From Kiritimatiellia bacterium (GTDB lineage: Bacteria; Verrucomicrobiota; Kiritimatiellia; JAFGHX01): 64,000 nucleotides of DNA. The DNA is taken from contig JAFGHX010000047.1 of NCBI GenBank assembly GCA_016929905.1, forward strand, positions 36,405-100,404, in the 5' to 3' direction. The position numbers were made by a program, and so were the translations under genes. The notes below the pieces were generated by a model, which was not told the DNA's origin, searched no databases, and worked only from the letters and a program-made list of their open reading frames with translations. Below are positions 37,095-46,700 of the stretch, one piece after another. Positions within the stretch are counted from its first letter, which is position 1. Every line of letters starts with the position of its first letter.

Positions 37095-38171
37095 ATGAAA
37101 GTGACCAGCAAACATGTCGAGCTGCAGGAACGGCTGAAGGCCGATATTCTACGCGGAAAATACGCCGAAAAACTGCCCAATATCCGCACGCTCGGAGAAA
37201 TCTATGCGGTCAATTTCAAGACGGCCAACAAGGCCGTCTCCGCCCTGGTTCACGACGGGCTCCTCTACCGCCAGCGTGGAAAGGGGACATTCGTCGTCCG
37301 CCGCAAAGGTGCCCGCAGCGGCACGCTGGGCCTGTTCTTCACGTGGGTCCCCCATGCCATTGCCGGAACGGTCGCGCTGTTTGAGAACATCACGGCGGTG
37401 CTGTCCCAGCTTCGCGACAAGCCGTACACGCTCACGATGCGCCCGATGTCAGAGGGGCTTCCCGCGGATGCGGTGCAGGCCATGGCCCTGAGGGAGACCG
37501 AGACGATGGACGGCGCCTTCCTGATCGGCGCCGGCAAACGCCTGGTGGACATCTTCCACAGAACCGGGTTTCCCTACGTGGCCCTGTACGCGGACCGGGA
37601 CGAACCGAATTTCAACGGCGTGGACAGTGACGACCGGGCCGGCGCTTTCGAGATGACCGAACACCTGATCGGGCTTGGCCATCGCCGGATTGCAGCGGTC
37701 CTGGGCCAGACAAACTATGCCGGGTATCGACTTCGCCTGCAGGGCTTTCGGGAAGCGTTCGCGCGGCACGGCTTGCCGGTCGACGAGTCGCTCGTCAAAG
37801 CGGGCGGGTCAGGCTGGGAGAGCGGTTACCGGGCGATGAACGATCTGCTGCGCGGCTCGCAACGGCCGAGTGCCGTTTTCTGCTTCAGCGACTTCCGCGC
37901 GATCGGCGCGATGGAATGCGCGCGGGAGAAGGGATTGCGGGTTCCCGACGACATCGCGGTGGTCGGATTCGACGGGATCCAGGCGGCCCGCGGCGCGAAA
38001 CCCGCGCTGACGACCGTGGTCGTGGCCCGGGACGAGATTGCGCGAACGGGGTTGGAGATGCTGGTGAGTTGGGTCTCGGACGCGGACTATGTGCCGCATC
38101 GCAAGCTGGTGCGGCCCAGGCTGATGATCGCCGATTCCGCGACGCCCGCGAACGGCGCAGACACAGGGTGA
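37095..38171 (+). CDS. GntR-LacI hybrid transcriptional regulator (AraR-like architecture)
   Basis: This 358-residue regulator has an N-terminal GntR winged helix (about 1-70; LQERLKADILRGKYAEKLPNIRTLGE, ending YRQRGKGTFVV) joined to a LacI/periplasmic-binding-type sensor (about 75-350; LGLGHRRIAAVLGQ, SAVFCFSDFRAIGAMECAREKG, VPDDIAVVGFDG). This is the domain order of Bacillus AraR, which is released from DNA by a sugar. The ligand is unknown. The ORF track starts at 36897, but the domain starts at the ATG at 37095. Its own promoter carries candidate operators, so autoregulation is likely. The dehydrogenase gene starts 49 bp downstream and is the most likely co-regulated target. Confidence 0.92.
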   Translation: MKVTSKHVELQERLKADILRGKYAEKLPNIRTLGEIYAVNFKTANKAVSALVHDGLLYRQRGKGTFVVRRKGARSGTLGLFFTWVPHAIAGTVALFENITAVLSQLRDKPYTLTMRPMSEGLPADAVQAMALRETETMDGAFLIGAGKRLVDIFHRTGFPYVALYADRDEPNFNGVDSDDRAGAFEMTEHLIGLGHRRIAAVLGQTNYAGYRLRLQGFREAFARHGLPVDESLVKAGGSGWESGYRAMNDLLRGSQRPSAVFCFSDFRAIGAMECAREKGLRVPDDIAVVGFDGIQAARGAKPALTTVVVARDEIARTGLEMLVSWVSDADYVPHRKLVRPRLMIADSATPANGADTG

Positions 38172-38220
38172 ACGGCACGCCGCGCACCCGGCACAAACGG
38201 CAAGGGGGGTTGACACGCCC

Positions 38221-39261
38221 GTGAAGGCAGCCGTAACAGACGGTGACGGCCAGGTGCGAATCGAGGAGGTCCCCGCGCCCGAGCCGGGCCCCTATCAGTG
38301 CCTCTGCAGGATACTGGCCTGCGCCACGTGCACGGGCACGGATCAGAAACTCCTGTCCCGCGGCCTGCCGTGGGAGGAGAGTTACCCGGGCATTCTCGGC
38401 CATGAAAGCGTGGGCCGCGTGGTCGAACTCGGAAGCCGCGCGCGCCACATTCGGGAGGGGGACCTTTTTCTCAGGCCGACGGCGGTCTATCCGGGCGAGA
38501 GACTGGGCGACTACCACTCCTGCTGGGGCGGGTTCGCCGAGTACGGCCTCGTCACGGACTGCCGGGCGCTGGCGGAAGACCGCCCCGGCGAACGGCCGCC
38601 GCGCTATGCGGCCTTCCAACAGCACATTCCGGCCGACCTTTCGATCGCGACGCCCGACGCGACGCTCCTCATCACGCTGAAGGAAATCGCCACCTTCCTC
38701 GCCAACGTCGGTCTCTCGTTCAACGCTTCGGTCGTTGTGCTCGGCGCCGGGCCGGTCGCACTGGCCATGTGCTTTTTCGCGAAGGTCATGGGGGCGCACC
38801 CCGTCATCGCCGTCGCCCGGCGCGACGAACCGCTGGCACGCTGCCGCGCGGCCGGGGCCGACTTCACGGTCAACAACCGAAACGAGGACACGGCCGCCCG
38901 CGTGAGGGCGCTCACGGGAAACGCCGGGGCGGACCTGGTGCTCGACGCCGCCGGCGACGCGGAACTCGTCGCCGAAGCCGGCCACCTGCTTGCCCCCCGC
39001 GGCAAGCTCGCGCTGTATGCGATGGGCCATTCGCCGCAGGTGACGATCGACCGGTTCAAGGGGCCCGGCGCCTGGGACCTGTGCTTCCGCGGGCCGAGCG
39101 AAGACCGCGGCCACGACTACGTACTCGGCCTGGCGCGCCTGAACCTCATTCCGTTCAACACGTTCTACTCGCACATCATGCCGCTGGGGGAAATCGAGAA
39201 GGGATTCGGGATGATCCGGAACAAGGAAGCATTCAAGATCGTGTTTGAGATGGAGGGATGA
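38221..39261 (+). CDS. Zinc-type MDR alcohol/polyol dehydrogenase
   Basis: This 346-residue cytoplasmic oxidoreductase of the medium-chain dehydrogenase family begins at a GTG behind aagggggg. Catalytic-zinc ligands are visible: C37 in ACATCTGTD and H61-E62 in ILGHES. The NAD(P)-binding motif VVLGAGPVALAM is near residues 173-184. The four-cysteine structural zinc loop is absent, which is seen in some polyol and bacteriochlorophyllide-dehydrogenase-like branches. It would oxidise a sugar alcohol, uronate or similar hydroxyl compound. It is 49 bp downstream of the GntR-LacI regulator and probably under its control. The exact substrate cannot be deduced. Confidence 0.88.
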   Translation: MKAAVTDGDGQVRIEEVPAPEPGPYQCLCRILACATCTGTDQKLLSRGLPWEESYPGILGHESVGRVVELGSRARHIREGDLFLRPTAVYPGERLGDYHSCWGGFAEYGLVTDCRALAEDRPGERPPRYAAFQQHIPADLSIATPDATLLITLKEIATFLANVGLSFNASVVVLGAGPVALAMCFFAKVMGAHPVIAVARRDEPLARCRAAGADFTVNNRNEDTAARVRALTGNAGADLVLDAAGDAELVAEAGHLLAPRGKLALYAMGHSPQVTIDRFKGPGAWDLCFRGPSEDRGHDYVLGLARLNLIPFNTFYSHIMPLGEIEKGFGMIRNKEAFKIVFEMEG

Positions 39262-39290
39262 CCAGCGGGTTCCGGGACCGACACCGCGGA

Positions 39291-39500
39291 CGGCTCGTGA
39301 GGAGAGGCTGTCTCAAAACCGGGGAACAGCCCTTACGGGCTTAACGACGAACGGCAGAAACCACCAGATATGCCGTTTGTAGTTAACGCCGTAAGGCGTG
39401 TGGGAACGTGCGAGTCGGGTTTTGAGACAGCGTCAGGACGCTCGCCCTCCAGCAGAGCGTTCTTCGGCCGCTTGGAGGGCGAGCGTCCTCGCGAGCCGCG
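39291..39500. repeat. Palindromic intergenic repeat split by a MITE
   Basis: The right arm (39473-39500, tggagggcgagcgtcctcgc onward) is intact. The left arm is in two pieces, cggctcgtgagga (39291-39303) and aggacgctcgccctcca (39435-39451), on either side of the 131-bp element. Joining them at the duplicated agga recreates the arm of the 10107 copy with one mismatch. Confidence 0.85.
39304..39434. mobile_element. 131-bp MITE with 17-bp inverted ends and AGGA target duplication
   Basis: The ends gaggctgtctcaaaacc and ggttttgagacagcgtc are inverted repeats with one mismatch. The inside is also self-complementary (gcccttacgggcttaac pairs with gttaacgccgtaaggc), so the whole element folds as a hairpin. 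It is flanked by agga on both sides and encodes nothing. It should be mobilised by a transposase with gctgtctcaaaacc-type ends, not present in this window. Confidence 0.85.
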
Positions 39501-39545
39501 GCTACGGTGCACACGCGGATGCAGAGAGACAGGACACCAAGCTCA

Positions 39546-40547
39546 ATGAAAACCCAAGCCGTCATCTTCCCGGAAGCGAACAGATTCGAGATGACCGAAC
39601 TCCATCTCGAAGCGCCCGGCCCGGCCGACATCGTCGTCCGAACGCTCGTGACGGCGATTTCACCGGGTACCGAGCGCTGGGTCCTGCGCGGCAAGCACAT
39701 CCGCACGCGGTTCCCCTGCGTGCCCGGCTACCACCGCATCGGCATCGTCGAGCAGTGCGGCGCCGAAGCCGTGAATTTCCAGCCGGGCGACGTGGTCTAC
39801 GGCAGCGCCAATCGCTGGTCCGATCCCGTCATCTCCATGTGGGGCGCGCACGTCGCCCTCTCCGTGAGCCACTGGCGGGATTACCACTTCGTGTCCGCCG
39901 CGCGGCCCGGCCGCCTCGAGCTGGAGACCGCGGCCTTCACCATGCTGGCAGCGGTAGCGACTCGCGGGATACGCGCCTGCGACGTGCAGGCCGGGCAGCG
40001 CATCCTGATCGTCGGCGCAGGCTTTCTCGGCCTCTGTGCCGCACAGCTCGCCGCACTCAAGGGCGCCGAGCCCGTCCTGCTCGAACGCGATGACGAACGC
40101 CTCGCGCTGGCCGGCTCGCTGGCGCTCCATGCCGCCCGGTCCGACGACCCGCAACTGGACGAGAAGCTGAAGGCCGTCGCGCCGGCCGGGTTCGACACGT
40201 TGTACGACACCGTCGGCCACGCCGCGACGACCGACCGGCTCGTGCCGCACATCCGGCACGCGGGCACCCTCCTGCTGCAGGCCCAGTATTTCGACAAGGA
40301 ACGCTGCGCCATCGACCTCGATCAGATCAAGGTGCGCGAGCTCACGATGAAGACGACCTGCGGCACGGACGACAACGACTGGTTCGAAACGATCGCCGAC
40401 ATCCGCAACCGCCGTCTCAGGATCGCGCCGCTGATCACGCACCGGTTCGCCGCCGACGAAGCGCTCAAAGGATACGAACTACTGCACAACGGCAAGCCGT
40501 TCAATCTGGGGATCGTGTTCCATTGGGATCAAGACGCAGCAGGCTGA
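39546..40547 (+). CDS. MDR-family dehydrogenase without catalytic-zinc ligands
   Basis: This 333-residue protein is a medium-chain dehydrogenase/reductase. It has SPGTERWVLRG and CVPGYHRIG in the N-terminal catalytic domain and the nucleotide-binding loop ILIVGAGFLGLCAAQLA near residues 155-171. The cysteine and GHE ligands of the zinc enzymes are replaced (GYHRIG in place of GHE), so it resembles the zinc-free or BchC-like branch. It likely oxidises or reduces a sugar-derived intermediate with NAD(P). The ATG at 39546 is preferred because the family N-terminus MKTQAVIF begins there; the ribosome site is weak and 39519 or 39507 are alternatives. It follows the palindromic repeat and MITE, so co-transcription with the gene at 38221 is doubtful. 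Confidence 0.85.
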   Translation: MKTQAVIFPEANRFEMTELHLEAPGPADIVVRTLVTAISPGTERWVLRGKHIRTRFPCVPGYHRIGIVEQCGAEAVNFQPGDVVYGSANRWSDPVISMWGAHVALSVSHWRDYHFVSAARPGRLELETAAFTMLAAVATRGIRACDVQAGQRILIVGAGFLGLCAAQLAALKGAEPVLLERDDERLALAGSLALHAARSDDPQLDEKLKAVAPAGFDTLYDTVGHAATTDRLVPHIRHAGTLLLQAQYFDKERCAIDLDQIKVRELTMKTTCGTDDNDWFETIADIRNRRLRIAPLITHRFAADEALKGYELLHNGKPFNLGIVFHWDQDAAG

Positions 40548-40592
40548 ATCAAACGCGGGCATACGAGAAAAAGCGCACCGCAATCGCGCCGA

Positions 40593-40700
40593 TGGAGGGC
40601 TGTCGGCACAGAGCCTGTCTGAAGACTCCGGCTCGGCACAGCCTCGCCCTCCAAAAGCAATACGTTACGCCTAATGGAGGGCGAACCTGTGGTGAGCCGC
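40593..40700. repeat. Palindromic intergenic repeat, degenerate copy
   Basis: The stretch contains tggagggc, then gcctcgccctcca, then tggagggcg followed by eroded gagccgc, i.e. the core arms of the 10107 family with insertions and substitutions. It also holds a local hairpin, gagcc/ggctc. It lies directly before the ribosome site of the gene at 40737. Confidence 0.6.
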
Positions 40701-40736
40701 ACCCGAGGATCGCGTTGCCCGGAGAGGAGGAGTTAT

Positions 40737-43700
40737 ATGAAATGCCATGCCAACCTACCGCGTCCGATCGTCTTGACTGTTGCCCTGGCGTCCCTGTTGC
40801 TCGGCCCCGCCCAAGCCGCCACCACGCCGCTCAAGATCATACCGGTCCCGCGCGAGATCACGCGCACACCCGACCAACCGCTCGGGCCGGCGGCGATCGT
40901 CCTGCCCGGCAACGCACCGGCGAAATACGCCATCGCCACGTCGGAGATCAACCTGCGGCTTGAGGACCTGGGCGCGAAGCCGCTACCCGTACTCCAAGCC
41001 GGCAGCCACGAGGAGAGGGCCTTTTCGGGCCGGCGGATCGTACTCGCCGTCACGCCGAACGCCCGGCCGGACGATCTCCCCGCGCAGGGCGAGGGTTACG
41101 CGATCGACAGTACACGCCCCGGCATCGTCACCCTGACGGGCCGCGACGAACAGGGCATGCTGTGGGCAGCCGTCACATTCCGGCGCATGTTGGTGAAAGG
41201 ACAAGACGCGCCGGTTTCCCTGCTCGGCGCAAAGATCCGGGACTGGCCCGATTTCCCGTACCGGTCCGTGGGAAGGTATCACTGGCAGAAGGAAGACGAG
41301 CGGGCCAAAGGGATCATCGACAGGCTCTTCCGGCTGAAACTCAACGTCATCATCGTGCCCAGAACGCCAGCCGACAGCTATGAGGAGCTGGTGAAGAAGC
41401 TCGGCGGCCAGGACGCCGCCGAGCGCTACTGCCGCCAAGTCAAGGACGCCTCCGACTACGCCTGGGCACGCGGCATCGCGTGCATGCGGCTGCAGAGTTC
41501 GCATTGGGGCAAGGCGCCCGCCGACAAAGACGACCCCATGGCCGGCCGCTGCGTGCAGCACAGGCGCACACGCGAGTACTTCTGCTGGTCGCTCGACGCG
41601 CACAATCGCCGGCGCGCCGAAGGCCTGGCAAAACTGGCGGCGTTGACCGGCGTGCGCGCCCGGTTCGTGCACGCGCACGACGGCGGCGGCTACAACAATC
41701 CCGGCGGCTGGCACGACCGCTGCACGTCCTGCAAAGAACGGTTCGGAAACGACCACGCGGCCGCCGACACGCACGTCTTCGGCATATGGCGCAAGGCGTT
41801 CGAACAGTACGGGCCGAAACCGAACCTCTTCAGCGCCGTGCAGTACCCGTACCTGGCGAGCGTGCTCGCCAAACCCGACGACCCATACTACGACGAAACG
41901 GTCCGCTACTGGCGCGATCTGAACAAGCGGCTGGACCCCGGCATAGCCGTCTGCGTGCGGGAGAACCGGGTCGAGGACATCCGCAAGTTCTACGAGATCT
42001 TCGACGGACGCCCCGTACTCGTTTTCTGGATGTTCGGCGATGAGCGGTGGGGCCCCATGTTCTCCGCCAGAATCGCGACCGCCAAGACGTTCCTGCGGCC
42101 CGGCGGCGCGCCCGTGCGGATGATGGCGCCGGATAGAGACATGCACCTTCGGTTCCCCGCGGGCGCGCAATACATGTGGAACGCCAATACGCCCGGCGCG
42201 TTCGATTACCCCGGCGGCATCCGTCTGGACCGCGACGCGACAGAACCCAGCGTACTGTACGCGGAATGGGTCCCGAAGTTCGCCGCGGAATGGTACGGCG
42301 AAGCGGTAGGCCGCGATCTCGCGGACATGTTCCGCGGGTCCATCAGCCTCTCCTACGCGCTGGAGCCGGGCGCCGTCGCGACCTTGAGCGGCCAACCGAA
42401 TACCGCCGCCAGAATGCAGCAGCAGTACGAGGCGGCGAAACAGGGATTCGCCGGCCTCGAACGCGTCTGGGCCCGCATCGAAGCGGGTGAACGCGACCTG
42501 ATCCGGCCGGACGCGCTCGGCGACTTCCACCGCTTGTCTGAACAGGCGGGCCGCATTCTCGCCTATACCTCGTACCACCTGGCCAGGCTCCGGTTCGAGG
42601 AAGGCCAGCGCGACATGAAACCGAACCGCGAACTGGCCGCCGAACTCGCCGCGGCGCTGGATCGCGTCAAGGCCGACAACGCGACGGCCAAACGCATGGA
42701 TGCCCGCATCGAGGGCAAGGAGAAGAGCCGCCTGACGCTCCTGTGCGAGCGACGGGTGGCCGCCCAGAAGACGCTCTACGAGAATCCGGACTACGACGGC
42801 CACATCCAAAGGCTCCGCGAGCTCTGGGAAATCGCGCAGGCCGGCAAGGTGACCGAGCGGCGGGAACCGCCGCAGAATGCGGGCAGCGTGCGCTGGCTCA
42901 TGCAGGACGGTGACGGCGTGCAGCTCACGGCAAAGGCCGACACGAAAGCCTGCCTGGTCTCGTACCCGACCCAGGGCGGGTCGGGCAAGGCCATTCAGCT
43001 CGACAACCTGTCCACGATCTACAAGGACGGGGCCTCCTTCACCTTTCCGCCGGTGAACATCGGCGACTACCGCGAGAAGCGCGGACGGCTCCGCTTCTAT
43101 GTCAACGGCGGCGGCAGTGGCGGCCACGAATTCACGTTCTGGCTGCACGGCCGCGACCCGAACGAGGCCGGCAACGAGCCGAAAACGGCGGACTACGGCC
43201 GGCTGAGCGACTATGTCACCGTCGACGGGCTGGAAGCCACCTGGCAGCTCGTCGACGTGCCGCTGGGTAAGGTGCTCGCCAGAGGCCAGACGGAAGTCTC
43301 CGGCTTCCGCCTGAACTACGCCCAGAACGGGCGGCAGGGCCCGTTCTGGATCGACTCCATGTATGTCTGCCTGCCCGCCGACCCCGTCGCGGCGCAGGTG
43401 CCCGTCCAGGAACGCAGCAGCCGCCCGGCCACCTGGGCGAAGATCGAGCCGCTGCGCGTCCGGCCCCGCGAATTCGTGGGAGAGGCCGGCACGGAAAGCC
43501 GAATTGAGTTGCTCCTGCGCCTGACGGGCGACGGAAAACTCAGCGACGCCAGAATCGCGCTGCGCTTCCTCGATGAGAACGGCATCCCGTTCTTCTCCCA
43601 CGAGCTCATCCGGGCAAGGGAACTGCGGACCCCGCGCTGGTTCGAGCCGCTCTCCCTCGATCTCGGCCGCGAATGCACGAAGGCGACCGTGGAGATGATC

Positions 43701-43757
43701 ATCCGTTCGCGGGAGTTGAGCAAGACTTTCACAACAGAAGCCGTTTGGAGGAGATAA
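40737..43757 (+). CDS. Secreted GH20-like glycoside hydrolase
   Basis: This 1006-residue protein has a signal peptide (IVLTVALASLLLGPAQA). The accessory GH20b-type domain (about 29-160; LKIIPVPREITRTP, GEGYAIDSTRPGIVTLTGRDEQGMLWAAVTF) leads into a TIM barrel (about 165-520; FRLKLNVIIVPRTPADS, RARFVHAHDGGGY). In classical GH20 enzymes a DE pair catalyses; here the equivalent strand reads AHDGG with D315, so the enzyme may differ or be inactive. A helical region and a C-terminal jelly-roll binding domain (about 715-880) follow. It belongs to a conserved but poorly characterised GH20-like group. The start follows ggagaggagg with 6-bp spacing. First gene of a three-gene operon. Confidence 0.83.
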   Translation: MKCHANLPRPIVLTVALASLLLGPAQAATTPLKIIPVPREITRTPDQPLGPAAIVLPGNAPAKYAIATSEINLRLEDLGAKPLPVLQAGSHEERAFSGRRIVLAVTPNARPDDLPAQGEGYAIDSTRPGIVTLTGRDEQGMLWAAVTFRRMLVKGQDAPVSLLGAKIRDWPDFPYRSVGRYHWQKEDERAKGIIDRLFRLKLNVIIVPRTPADSYEELVKKLGGQDAAERYCRQVKDASDYAWARGIACMRLQSSHWGKAPADKDDPMAGRCVQHRRTREYFCWSLDAHNRRRAEGLAKLAALTGVRARFVHAHDGGGYNNPGGWHDRCTSCKERFGNDHAAADTHVFGIWRKAFEQYGPKPNLFSAVQYPYLASVLAKPDDPYYDETVRYWRDLNKRLDPGIAVCVRENRVEDIRKFYEIFDGRPVLVFWMFGDERWGPMFSARIATAKTFLRPGGAPVRMMAPDRDMHLRFPAGAQYMWNANTPGAFDYPGGIRLDRDATEPSVLYAEWVPKFAAEWYGEAVGRDLADMFRGSISLSYALEPGAVATLSGQPNTAARMQQQYEAAKQGFAGLERVWARIEAGERDLIRPDALGDFHRLSEQAGRILAYTSYHLARLRFEEGQRDMKPNRELAAELAAALDRVKADNATAKRMDARIEGKEKSRLTLLCERRVAAQKTLYENPDYDGHIQRLRELWEIAQAGKVTERREPPQNAGSVRWLMQDGDGVQLTAKADTKACLVSYPTQGGSGKAIQLDNLSTIYKDGASFTFPPVNIGDYREKRGRLRFYVNGGGSGGHEFTFWLHGRDPNEAGNEPKTADYGRLSDYVTVDGLEATWQLVDVPLGKVLARGQTEVSGFRLNYAQNGRQGPFWIDSMYVCLPADPVAAQVPVQERSSRPATWAKIEPLRVRPREFVGEAGTESRIELLLRLTGDGKLSDARIALRFLDENGIPFFSHELIRARELRTPRWFEPLSLDLGRECTKATVEMIIRSRELSKTFTTEAVWRR

Positions 43758-43762
43758 TCGCC

Positions 43763-46700
43763 ATGAACAGGACTCATGTGGCAACGGGTGTACTGCTCCT
43801 GCTCATTCCGACACTGAGCGCGCGCACCGCGGAGCAACCCGGCCCCGGCAACAGCCCGTCCGAGGTCTCCCAAGCCGACTCGATACTGTGCCTGTTTCAG
43901 GACTGGGGACACGCAGGATACGACCTGACGCCCTCTGAAGACCTGTCGCTCGTCTTCCAGAACAGATCGCGCAGCAACGGAACCGTCCGGTTCACGGTCG
44001 AGTACAAGTTGACCGATTCGCAGCAGCGCACCGTCGGCAGGGGCTCACCGCAAATGAGCCTGGCGCCGCGCGAGAGGAAGACGTTGTTCATGGAGCAGCC
44101 CGCGAATTTGGCGCCGGGCAGACTCGAACTGCGATACCGCGTCAAGACCGAAGACGGCGGCGAGAAGGCCGGCGACACCGTTGCGCTGATTCGCCGGGTC
44201 CAAGCCGACTCCCCGCTCTCCCTCCGCGTGGTGCAATGGACGGACTGCATGGACCCGGAAGGCTATGCCGACATGATCGTCGGCACGGAGTTCGCGCGCC
44301 ACATCGAGAACCTCCGCCAGTGGCCGAAGAAAGGCAACCCGGATGTGGTTGTCGTGAAACAGTTGCCGACCGAAGACACAACGCATCCGCCGCGTCCGGC
44401 GACCCAACAGCGCGCAGCAATGCTCAAGCGCTATCTGGCCGAAGGCGGCGCGGTGCTTCTTGTCGGGCCCCTGCCCTCCGCCTACGACGCGTTTTCGCCT
44501 CTGCAATTCCAGGGCGAGTCCCAAACGAGTGCACGCTCGCATCCGCTACGCATCCTGGCCAAAGACCATCCCCTCTTCGCGCGCTGGGGGCAGGTAGAGC
44601 GTGTATCGCGCTCATATTGGCCCGCCAAGGCGAAACCCGGGACCGCCATACTCGCCGCGTGGGATGACGGGCGCCCGGCCCTGGCGGAATGGCGAGTGGG
44701 CAAAGGCACGGTCATGCACGTCACGTGCGGGCTGGGCAAGGAAATCGTGCGCGGGCCCGAACCGAGCGGCGGCGATGAACTGTACTTGCGCTGCATCTAT
44801 GCCCTGGCCGGCCGCACCGGGGTGGACGTGGCCGGCGTGCTCAGGCAGGCAGCGGGCCGCCGGCACACCCCGGCACCGTGGAGCAAGCTGCCGCATGCGC
44901 GCGAAGGCGTCAGCAAGAACAATTTCGGCGGGTTCGGCTGGAACAACGATGAGGGCCTGATGGCTGTCGTAGATGTTGGGCGGCAGACATTCAGAAGCAT
45001 GGCGTCGACGGCGGCCACGTTCCGCATGGAACCCGAAATCGAACGATCGGACGTTCTGCCCTTGCCGACGGCGTGGCGATTCTCGATAGACCCGGACAAC
45101 GCGGGAACGCGGTTGAGATACCATCTGCCCGAATTCGACGACGCCAAATGGCGGGAGATTGAAGCCGGCGTGCCGATGGAAAGCCAGGGGGTACATCACA
45201 AAGGCCGGGTCTGGTACCGGACACGGCTTACCATTCCGGCCGACTGGCGAAGGAAGGAACTGGTTCTGCGCATAGGCGCCATCCAGGATTTCGACACGAC
45301 ATATTTTAACGGACAAGCCGTCGGTTCGACGGGTAGGGACACGCCGGAATGGTGGGCAAAGCCGCGCACCTACGTGCTGCCGAGTCGGATTGTGCGGTAT
45401 GGGGCGGACAACCATATTGCCGTCTGCATCGATGCCTTGCACGGGAAAGGCGGGCTCTATCAGTCGCCTCTGTGCATCATGCCGAAGAACGCACAACCGG
45501 CGGCCAAACGGGCAGCGGTCGACGCTGTCGATTGGACCAGGAAACGCCTCGATCTCGGGACACACACGATAACCTGCAACGACGCTGCGCCCGGGGTGGT
45601 CCACGATTTCGGAGCGAGCCGACTGATCTGGCTCGATTGCTCATCCACGCACATGGCATGGGAACAGCAGCACACGGTCAAGACCTCACGCGCAGACGGC
45701 TCGGCTCGAACCGAAGAGCGTACCGTCGTTCGGGGCAACGACCTTTCCGCCAATTGGCTGGCGTTGTGGCAGGTTGCGAAGGACGGCAAAGTGCGCGGGC
45801 CGCTTGAACTCGTGTTGACACGCCGGCCGGCAAGAGTATTTCTGCGCAAGAGAAGGGTCGGATTGTCTTTTCCCTCCGGCGCGGGGAAAATCGTCGCGCT
45901 CCAACCGCTGGGTATTGAGGCGCCCGCGCCGCAAAGGGGAGAAGCATGGGACGAAGAGCTTCCGAACCGGGCAGCCGAACGGTGCAGGTTCTGGGCGAAA
46001 GCCGCCTTGGCCCGGCCCGCGTCGGTCAAAGAAGCTTATGTGGTCAGCGCCTCACGCGTGCGGATCGAAAATCTCTTCCAATTCGAAATTCTCGATAACG
46101 ACTGGAACCTCACGCCGATCAGGGTCGCCACGCTCCCGCCGGTGCTGCCACTCGCGCGCGCCGCGGGGCTACCGGTCGAAATCCCGCGCGACGCCGAAGA
46201 CCTGTCATTCGCGAGCAAGTGCGGCCCGCTGATGGGATGTATCGGCGCGGACCGTATCCTGTATTCGCTGCCGATCCCGAACCACGATCATCAGGGGCTT
46301 GTGGCGGATGCTTCCGAGACGAAATGGCAAAGCAAGCTCGAACGGTTCCTGAAGATGGGGCTCCCGCTCACACTGGCGACGAGTTTCGGCCGCGAAGGGT
46401 ACGTGGAAGATCTGCGTGAGATGATCTATCCCGGCCCAACAGCCACCAATCTCTTTTCCAGGAAGCTCACCACCCTCGGCCGCGCGGCCTTCCCGACGAT
46501 GCTATCCCTGCCGGCCGCCAACGAGGTTACGGCCGACCTTATCAGGCGTGAACTGTTCACATACTCCCGGCAGGCTGTCGAGTTTTTCCAGGAGAAAACC
46601 GTCCTACGACGGCGAACGGAACCATTTACGGGCTTGTCCTACTCGCTTTTCGGGATATACCCCGCCCGCATACAGGACGGCGTTCGGATGTTTCAAGACC

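Noticed and set aside
41708-41724. Second sigma-54-like match, ctggcacg-N4-ctgca
   Set aside because: It lies inside the GH20-like coding sequence and is explained by its codons (GWHDRC). It shows that chance matches occur, so the match at 62054 needs experimental support.
40983-43784. 933-codon minus-strand ORF
   Set aside because: Antisense shadow of the GH20-like gene, which has a signal peptide and ribosome site on the plus strand.
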